From an uncultured Fimbriimonadaceae bacterium (GTDB lineage Bacteria > Armatimonadota > Fimbriimonadia > Fimbriimonadales > Fimbriimonadaceae), in assembly GCA_937961665.1 (NCBI GenBank), contig CALGMO010000068.1, positions 1 through 46,760 on the forward strand: DNA of 46,760 nt, given 5' to 3'. The position numbers and the translations under genes are program-made. Below the pieces are notes generated by a model. That model was not told where the DNA came from and ran no database searches. It worked only from the letters and a program-made list of their open reading frames with translations. How positions within the stretch are numbered: the stretch's first letter is position 1; the number at the start of each line of letters is the position of its first letter. Below, piece after piece: positions 42,078 to 46,760 of this stretch.

Positions 42078-42774
42078 CCCCCTCCCGCGGCAGGAACGTC
42101 TCGCCCAGGGTCTGCCGCACCAGGTTCCGGACGCGCGTGGGCAGGGTTGCGTCGATCACGCCGCCGGCGCTGTCCACGATCACGCCCGCCGCGACCGTCG
42201 GGTCGTCCACCACCTCGATCCGCCTGAGGCTCTCGGAGGCGGCCAGCAGCTCGGCCATCCGCTCGCGCAGCACCGCCCCGTGGAACGGGTGCACCCGGAT
42301 CCGGGCGGACTCGGCGTGCGTCACCTCGGCCAGCGCCTCCCTCGCCAGGCCCATCGCCGCGGCGGGGTCGGCCTGAAGCTCCTTGGCCAAGAGTCGGACG
42401 GCGATCGCCAGAGCCAGCGGCGCAAGGGCCTCCTCGCAGTTCGCGAAGAACCGATCCATGAGGGGGCCGAAGCATTCGTCCACCCTCTGCAGGGTCTGCG
42501 CCAGCTCCTCCAGGCCCGCGCGCGTGCGCCGCTCGACCTCGGCCATGGCGGCCTCTAGGCCCTCTCGGTAGCCCTCCTGCCGGCCCTGCTCCCTTCCCGA
42601 GGCGAGCCCTTCCGCGTAGCCCTCCGCGCGCGCCTGCTCGCGCAGCTCCTCCAGCTGCCGGTTCAGCCTTCGGCCTGCGGAGCTCGAGGCCGCCTGCAGG
42701 GGATCGGTCAGGACCGAGGCGAACGGCCGGGCCTGAGGCGCGGCTTCGCCCGGGAGGATCGTCCGCTTAGACAA
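42052..42774 (-). CDS. fliH: Flagellar assembly protein FliH
   Basis: The 240-aa regulator binds FliI and links it to the export gate. The middle holds the GxxxG-type heptads expected in FliH (ARAEGYAEGLASGREQGRQ, EGYREGLEA), forming a helical stalk. The C-terminal domain resembles the V/A-type ATPase E subunit (DDPTVAAGVIVDSAGGVIDATL). It overlaps fliG by eight bases upstream and fliI downstream. Confidence 0.9.
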   Translation of the reverse strand: MSKRTILPGEAAPQARPFASVLTDPLQAASSSAGRRLNRQLEELREQARAEGYAEGLASGREQGRQEGYREGLEAAMAEVERRTRAGLEELAQTLQRVDECFGPLMDRFFANCEEALAPLALAIAVRLLAKELQADPAAAMGLAREALAEVTHAESARIRVHPFHGAVLRERMAELLAASESLRRIEVVDDPTVAAGVIVDSAGGVIDATLPTRVRNLVRQTLGETFLPREGDEDEAVAA

Positions 42775-43780
42775 GGACGTCCTCCTCTCCGTCGCGCCCG
42801 ATGGTGATCTCCCCGGCGGCCTCGAGCCTGCGGATCACGGCCACGATCTTCTGCTGGGCCTCCTCCACGACCTTCAGGCGGACAGGACCCATGAACTCCA
42901 TGTCCTCCTTCAGCATCGCGGCCGCGCGCTCCGACAGGTTCTTGAACACCTTCTGCTGCACGTCCTCCTTGACCGACTTCAGCGCCGTGGCGAGGTCCTT
43001 CATGTCCACCTCGCGCAGCACCTGCTGCACGGCCCGGTCGTCCAGCTGGACGATGTCCTCGAACACGAACATCATGTTCTTGACCTGCTCGGCGAGCTCC
43101 GGGTTGGACTCCGCCAGGGACTCCATGATCATCCGCTCGGTCGAGCGGTCCACCCGGTTCAGCAGGTCCACGAGCGCCTTCGGGCCGCCCGCCTGGCTCA
43201 TCTCCTGGTTCAGGAGGCTCGACACCTTCTTCTCCAGCACCTGCTCCACGCGGCGGATCACCTCGGGCGGGGTCTGCTCCATCATCGCGATGCGCGCCGC
43301 CACGTCCGCCCGCAGCTCGGGAGCGAGCTTGCTCAGCACCATCGCGGCGCTGTTCAGCGGCATGTAGGCCAGGATCAGGGCGATGGTCTGGGGATGCTCG
43401 TCCTGGATGAAGCTGAGCAGCTGGCTGGGATCGGCGCGCTTGAGGAACTCGAACGGCACGACCTGCATCGCGGCTTGGATCCGCTCGAGGATCTCCTTCG
43501 CCTTCTCCGGCCCGAAGGCCGCCTCGAGCACCCGGCGGGCGTGCTCCAGTCCTCCCTCCGAGATGTAGTCCTGCGCGAGGGCGACGTCGTGGAACTCCTT
43601 GATCACCTGCTCCCGATGCTCGGCCGTCACTTTGTCCAACCGGGCGACCTCGAGCGAGAGCTCCTCCACGTGCCTCTCGTCGAGATGCTTCAACACCTGG
43701 CCCGAGAGCTCCGGACCCAGGATCATCAGCAGCACGGCCGCCTTCTGCCGGCTGGTCAGTTCGTCCTTCTGCTTCCTCAC
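42767..43780 (-). CDS. fliG: Flagellar motor switch protein FliG
   Basis: The 337-aa rotor protein couples the stator to the MS and C rings. The three-domain plan is visible: an N-terminal FliF-binding part (LTSRQKAAVLLMILGPE), a middle domain with DEHPQTIALILAYM, and a C-terminal torque domain with FEDIVQLDDRAVQQVLREV and the charged helix EDMEFMGPVRLKVVEEAQQ. It overlaps fliF by four bases (ATGA-type). It is standard in length. Confidence 0.97.
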   Translation of the reverse strand: MRKQKDELTSRQKAAVLLMILGPELSGQVLKHLDERHVEELSLEVARLDKVTAEHREQVIKEFHDVALAQDYISEGGLEHARRVLEAAFGPEKAKEILERIQAAMQVVPFEFLKRADPSQLLSFIQDEHPQTIALILAYMPLNSAAMVLSKLAPELRADVAARIAMMEQTPPEVIRRVEQVLEKKVSSLLNQEMSQAGGPKALVDLLNRVDRSTERMIMESLAESNPELAEQVKNMMFVFEDIVQLDDRAVQQVLREVDMKDLATALKSVKEDVQQKVFKNLSERAAAMLKEDMEFMGPVRLKVVEEAQQKIVAVIRRLEAAGEITIGRDGEEDVLV

Positions 43781-45420
43781 CGCCTATCCTCCAGCAGCCA
43801 GCTCTTCACCAGCATCGCCACGGCCTGCGGCCGCTCCTCGGCCATCTTCCTCACCTGCTCCATCGGCACGTTCAGATGCTCGGGGATCGCCTCGATCTCC
43901 GGCTGAGGGAGCGACTGGCGGTCGGCTCCGGCATCGTGCGTGTCGGCTCCTGCGTGCGGCCGTGCGGCCTCCTCCTGCTCGTCGCCCTCGGCGTGGCCCC
44001 GGTCCAGCGCCGCGATCGGGGTGAGGGCGCCGTCCGGGGTCGCGGCGACCAGCACGTTCCCCTGCTCCTTGGCCGCCTTGCCGATCGCCCGAACCACCAT
44101 GAAGGCGACCGCCAGCATCGCCAGGATCGGCAGGAACGAGAGCGCCTGCTGGATGCGCTGCGCCGTGGCGGAGCTGGCCTTCGCCTTCTCTGCGGCCTCC
44201 TTGACCGAGGTGTCGAACTCCACCAGGCTGACGGTCGACTTGAAGTTCTCCGTATCCGCGGCCTTGGGCCCGATGAACCCCTCCACGATCCTCTGAAGCT
44301 CCGCGTCGTCCTGGAACTTCCTGCTGTCGGCCAGCACCGTGACCGCCATCGACTTGATGGAGCCGGCCGCCGGCACCGTGCGCGTGCGGATCTCGTCCTC
44401 TGTGTACACCTTCTGCTCCTTGGTGCCCTTGTAGGACGAGGCCTGGCCGGGCGAGCCAGCCGCGGCGACCGGGGCTCCCGGCAGGTTCGACGCGGCCCCC
44501 GCCAGCCCGCCCGCCACGGTCGGCTCGCCGCCGTTCATGTCCTCCTGAGCCACCACGACCGTCGTCGGGCTCTCCGAGGGGCGGCGCTCCACGCTGGTGG
44601 TCTCCCGCTCGTCGAAGTCCATCTCCAGCGTGACCTTGGCGATGGTGCTGCCGGGGCCGAAGGCGGCGTCCAGCATCCCCTGCAGCTCGCGCTCTCGCCT
44701 CTTCGACTCGGCGATCTCGGCCTGCAGCTTGCGGTCGGCGATGCCGGTGGCGCCGGCCTGGTCGTTCCCGTCGAACAGCAGCCTGCCGGCCTGGTTGACG
44801 ATCGTCACGTGGCGCGTGTCAAGGCCGGGCACCGCGAACGCGACCAGCCGGGCGATCGCCCGGGCCTGCTCCGCACCGAGCGAGCCCTCGGTCCTCTCGG
44901 CGATCGTGACGCTCGCCGTGGCGGGCTTCCGGTCGTCGACGAAGGGCGAGTCGTCGCCCAGGGTGATGTGCACCCGGGCCGAGGCCACGCCGGCGATGAA
45001 CTGGACGCTCTCGGCGACCTGGCCCTCGAGCATCGCCTTCAGCCTCTCCCGCTCAACGGCCGGCGTGGTGACCATCGTGATCTTGTCCAGGTCGGCGGCG
45101 CCCTTCGCGTTCCCGGCCGGGAGCTTGCCCGAAACCGCGAGCTGGGCCTTCACGTACGCCACCTTGTCCGCCGGCACGAGCACGTTCCCCTGCTCGTCGA
45201 ACTCCATCGGCAAGCCCATCTTCCGGATCTCCTCCGTGACCGTGCCCAGCTCGGTCATCGAGAGGCCGACGAAGGCCGGCTGCATCTTGGGCTTGGACGC
45301 GAAGTAGAACGTGCCGACCAGGAGCACGATCAGAAACGCTCCGCCGAAGAGGGTGACCACCTTCTGCGTTCGGTCGGCGGTCTCCCACCAGGTGCGCAGT
45401 CGCAACATCAGGCTTCCCAT
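43777..45420 (-). CDS. fliF: Flagellar MS-ring protein FliF
   Basis: The 547-aa protein forms the membrane ring on which the rotor and export gate assemble. Two membrane helices bracket the periplasmic part (LFGGAFLIVLLVGTFYF; LSFLPILAMLAVAFMVV). Ring-building motifs include the YscJ-like VKAQLAVSGKLP and ARVHITLGDDSPFVDD. The extreme C-terminus (VRKMAEERPQAVAMLVKSWL) is the FliG-binding region. The periplasmic part carries a Gly/Ala-rich insert. ATG 45420 is chosen over 45447, which has no ribosome site; ATG 45408 is a further possibility. Confidence 0.95.
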   Translation of the reverse strand: MGSLMLRLRTWWETADRTQKVVTLFGGAFLIVLLVGTFYFASKPKMQPAFVGLSMTELGTVTEEIRKMGLPMEFDEQGNVLVPADKVAYVKAQLAVSGKLPAGNAKGAADLDKITMVTTPAVERERLKAMLEGQVAESVQFIAGVASARVHITLGDDSPFVDDRKPATASVTIAERTEGSLGAEQARAIARLVAFAVPGLDTRHVTIVNQAGRLLFDGNDQAGATGIADRKLQAEIAESKRRERELQGMLDAAFGPGSTIAKVTLEMDFDERETTSVERRPSESPTTVVVAQEDMNGGEPTVAGGLAGAASNLPGAPVAAAGSPGQASSYKGTKEQKVYTEDEIRTRTVPAAGSIKSMAVTVLADSRKFQDDAELQRIVEGFIGPKAADTENFKSTVSLVEFDTSVKEAAEKAKASSATAQRIQQALSFLPILAMLAVAFMVVRAIGKAAKEQGNVLVAATPDGALTPIAALDRGHAEGDEQEEAARPHAGADTHDAGADRQSLPQPEIEAIPEHLNVPMEQVRKMAEERPQAVAMLVKSWLLEDRR

Positions 45421-45482
45421 GAGTTCATCCCGAACCCCGGGGAGCATCGACGGCCCGACGACGGCTCAGCGAGAAGGCGGGC

Positions 45483-45788
45483 TCACACCTGCAGGCGGCT
45501 GATCTCCTGGTAGGCCTCCAACAGCTTGTTGCGGACCTCCAGGGTGAGCTGCATGGCGGTGCTCGCCTTCTCCAGGGCGATCATCAAGTCGTGATACTCG
45601 ACCGGTTGACCCGTCAGGAAGGCGGTCTGGAGCTCGCGAGCCTGCTGCTGCGTTCCGTTGACCTCCTTCAGGACGTCCATCAACATCTGGGCGAAGTCAC
45701 CGCCGTCCTTGGTCGCGGGCGGCTTGGCCGCGGGGGCCTGCACCGCCGGGTTGCTGAAGTTCGCCAGGGCCGCGATCTTGGCGTTCAC
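45483..45788 (-). CDS. fliE: Flagellar hook-basal body protein FliE
   Basis: The 101-aa rod-MS-ring adaptor carries the FliE C-terminal signature HDLMIALEKASTAMQLTLEV followed by NKLLEAYQEI. The N-terminus is Ala/Pro-rich and variable, as usual. GGAGG lies upstream of ATG 45788. It starts 13 bp after the flgC stop. Confidence 0.95.
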   Translation of the reverse strand: MNAKIAALANFSNPAVQAPAAKPPATKDGGDFAQMLMDVLKEVNGTQQQARELQTAFLTGQPVEYHDLMIALEKASTAMQLTLEVRNKLLEAYQEISRLQV

Positions 45789-45801
45789 GATGGTCCTCCG
45801 C

Positions 45802-46194
45802 TCACACCTTGCCGATGTTCAGCGCGCTGCGGATCATGCCGCGGGCCGCGTTGAACGCCGCGATGTTGGCCTCGTAGGCTCGGCTGGCGCCGATCATGTC
45901 CACCATCTCCTCGATGGGCCGGACGTTGCTGTACAGCACGCGCCCCCGCGCGTCGGCGTTGGGGTTGCCGGGATCGAACTCCACGCGGAACTCGCGCGGG
46001 TCCTGGATCACGCCGGTGATGCGCACGCCGTCGGGACCAGGTGCCAGCTGCACGATGCGCCGCTGATAGGGCATCTGGTTGCCGACCTTCATCGAGTTCG
46101 CGTTGGCGATGTTGGTGGAGATCACGTCCATGCGGAAGCGCTCGGCGACCATGCCCGAAGCGCTGACCCGCATCGAATGATTGAGCCCGGCCAT
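45802..46194 (-). CDS. flgC: Flagellar proximal rod protein FlgC
   Basis: The 130-aa rod protein has the conserved N-terminus with a helical SASGMVAERFRMDVISTNIANA segment in which NIANANS is the family mark, the PYQRRIV strand, and the C-terminal helix MIGASRAYEANIAAFNAA. ATG 46194 overlaps the flgB stop (ATGA). It is standard in length. Confidence 0.96.
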   Translation of the reverse strand: MAGLNHSMRVSASGMVAERFRMDVISTNIANANSMKVGNQMPYQRRIVQLAPGPDGVRITGVIQDPREFRVEFDPGNPNADARGRVLYSNVRPIEEMVDMIGASRAYEANIAAFNAARGMIRSALNIGKV

Positions 46195-46562
46195 CAGCGT
46201 CCACCTCGGATCACGTTCTTGAGTCCGGCGAAGTAGCGGCCCGTGAGCTCGGTGAGCGCTTGGTAGCGCAGCTCGGTCTCGGCGAGGGCCATCACCTCGC
46301 GCTCCAGGTCCACGGAGCTCCCGTCCGCGCGCACCTCCCCGCGCCCCGTCTCGCTCTGGTCGCCGGAGGGGAAGGCGCCTGCCGCGGAACCCGACAGGGC
46401 GTCGTCCAGAACCAGGTTGAAGTCCAGGTCCTTGCGCTTGTAGCCGGGCGTGTTCACGTTCGCGAGGTTCTCGGTGAGCAGCGCCTGGCGGCGCGTGGCC
46501 AGATCCATCGCCCTCTGGAGGCGATCGAGGTGCGGTCCGAACAGGCTGTCGATGAGTTCCAC
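46194..46562 (-). CDS. flgB: Flagellar proximal rod protein FlgB
   Basis: The 122-aa rod protein contains RRQALLTENLANVNTPGYKRKDLDF split over residues about 25-50 (key motif NLANVNTPGYK) and a C-terminal helix ETELRYQALTELTGRYF. The start is GTG 46562 with an AAGGGAAGG ribosome site. It is the first gene of the ten-gene flagellar run and has about 90 bp of leader before a sigma-28-like promoter. Confidence 0.95.
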   Translation of the reverse strand: MELIDSLFGPHLDRLQRAMDLATRRQALLTENLANVNTPGYKRKDLDFNLVLDDALSGSAAGAFPSGDQSETGRGEVRADGSSVDLEREVMALAETELRYQALTELTGRYFAGLKNVIRGGR

Positions 46563-46619
46563 GGCAGGCCTTCCCTTCCGCGACTCCTTCCGCGTTGCCG
46601 GGTCCGCTCCGTGAACCCG

Positions 46620-46647
46620 CGGGCCGTTCCGTGCGGAATCCGGCCCG
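46620..46647 (-). other. Leader hairpin upstream of flgB
   Basis: CGGGCCG (46620-46626) pairs with CGGCCCG (46641-46647), and an inner TTCC/GGAA pair extends the stem with a two-base bulge. It falls right at the 5' end expected for a transcript from the sigma-28-like promoter, so it may protect the mRNA end. Confidence 0.4.
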
Positions 46648-46653
46648 TAGGTT

Positions 46654-46681
46654 CTATCGGCAATTCTGCCGGGTGTCCTTA
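46654..46681 (-). promoter_or_regulatory. Sigma-28-like promoter of the flagellar operon
   Basis: On the minus strand TAAG (46681-46678), 16 bases, then GCCGATAG (46661-46654) resembles the FliA consensus TAAA-N15-GCCGATAA. The -10 differs at the last base and the spacer is one base long. It overlaps a small inverted repeat, CGGCA-ATTC-TGCCG (46659-46672). Confidence 0.45.
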
Positions 46682-46696
46682 GTGTTCTCTTCGGAT

Positions 46697-46729
46697 TCGG
46701 CGCGCCGATTTGCGTTCGGTTTCCGAACG
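46697..46729. repeat. Two palindromes upstream of the flagellar promoter
   Basis: TCGGCGCGCCGA (46697-46708) is a perfect 12-bp palindrome, and CGTTCGG-TTT-CCGAACG (46713-46729) is a 7-bp inverted repeat. They lie 16 to 48 bases upstream of the -35-like element, where an operator or activator site would be expected. The second could instead be the terminator of a gene beyond the window. Confidence 0.35.
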
Positions 46730-46760
46730 ATCTAGGCCGGGGACGAACGCGGGCGGCCCG

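Noticed and set aside
1-46760. tRNA, rRNA, riboswitch, CRISPR or mobile-element sequences
   Set aside because: I looked in all intergenic gaps (none above about 210 bp except the left-edge pseudogene) and saw no cloverleaf, conserved RNA core, transposase, terminal repeats or direct-repeat array. A covariance-model scan would be needed to be certain about small RNAs.

Overview
The window is about 46.8 kb of GC-rich bacterial DNA, packed with genes on both strands. No tRNA, rRNA, CRISPR array, insertion sequence or prophage was recognised. The cell is a diderm: there is an LptD-like outer-membrane protein and an LptF/LptG-family permease. It is flagellated, having a ten-gene flagellar basal-body and export cluster. 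It uses the PEP-CTERM/exosortase surface-sorting system, with four intact PEP-CTERM-type genes and one broken one. GTG and TTG starts are common. This mix would fit Armatimonadota (Fimbriimonadia-like), but that is an inference from gene content; no 16S gene is present.

Layout. 1-785: remains of a PEP-CTERM gene running off the left edge. 786-2465: a peptide-ABC ATPase (-) divergent from a NarL-type response regulator (+). 2521-8671 (-): a PEP-CTERM protein, a Tat-exported Fe/Mn superoxide dismutase, a ROK sugar kinase, a dihydrolipoamide acyltransferase (E2), and a secreted HExxH protein whose frame is broken by a one-base deletion in an A run. 8850-11744 (+): argC-argJ, translationally coupled, then a PEP-CTERM gene behind a sigma-54-type promoter.

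11824-19962 (-): one tightly coupled run, nth - glnE - plsY - zinc-ribbon membrane protein - lptF/G - lptD, mostly joined by ATGA overlaps. 20018-21118 (+): mannose-1-phosphate guanylyltransferase. 21138-24377 (-): an ABC exporter with an unusual zinc-ribbon N-terminal extension, plus a secreted protein of unknown function. 24566-26027 (+): two tandem, related PEP-CTERM-type genes, the first behind a second copy of the sigma-54-type promoter. 26147-28129 (+): OPT-family transporter. 28149-31799 (-): glgA, murJ and trxA. 31963-36602 (+): a secreted Gly/Pro/Met-rich protein, dnaG, rpoD (macromolecular-synthesis operon) and a MobA-like nucleotidyltransferase.

36610-39231 (-): an ABC-2 transporter (ATPase and permease) with a TPR protein. 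39271-46562 (-): flgB-flgC-fliE-fliF-fliG-fliH-fliI-fliJ - lytic transglycosylase - MotE-like, preceded at the right edge by a sigma-28-like promoter and several inverted repeats.

The most interesting signals are: the two matching sigma-54-like promoters with a shared upstream box, both in front of PEP-CTERM genes; the secreted protein carrying a Gly/Pro/Met-rich insert; the ABC exporter fused to a zinc ribbon; and the broken reading frames in two exported-protein genes.
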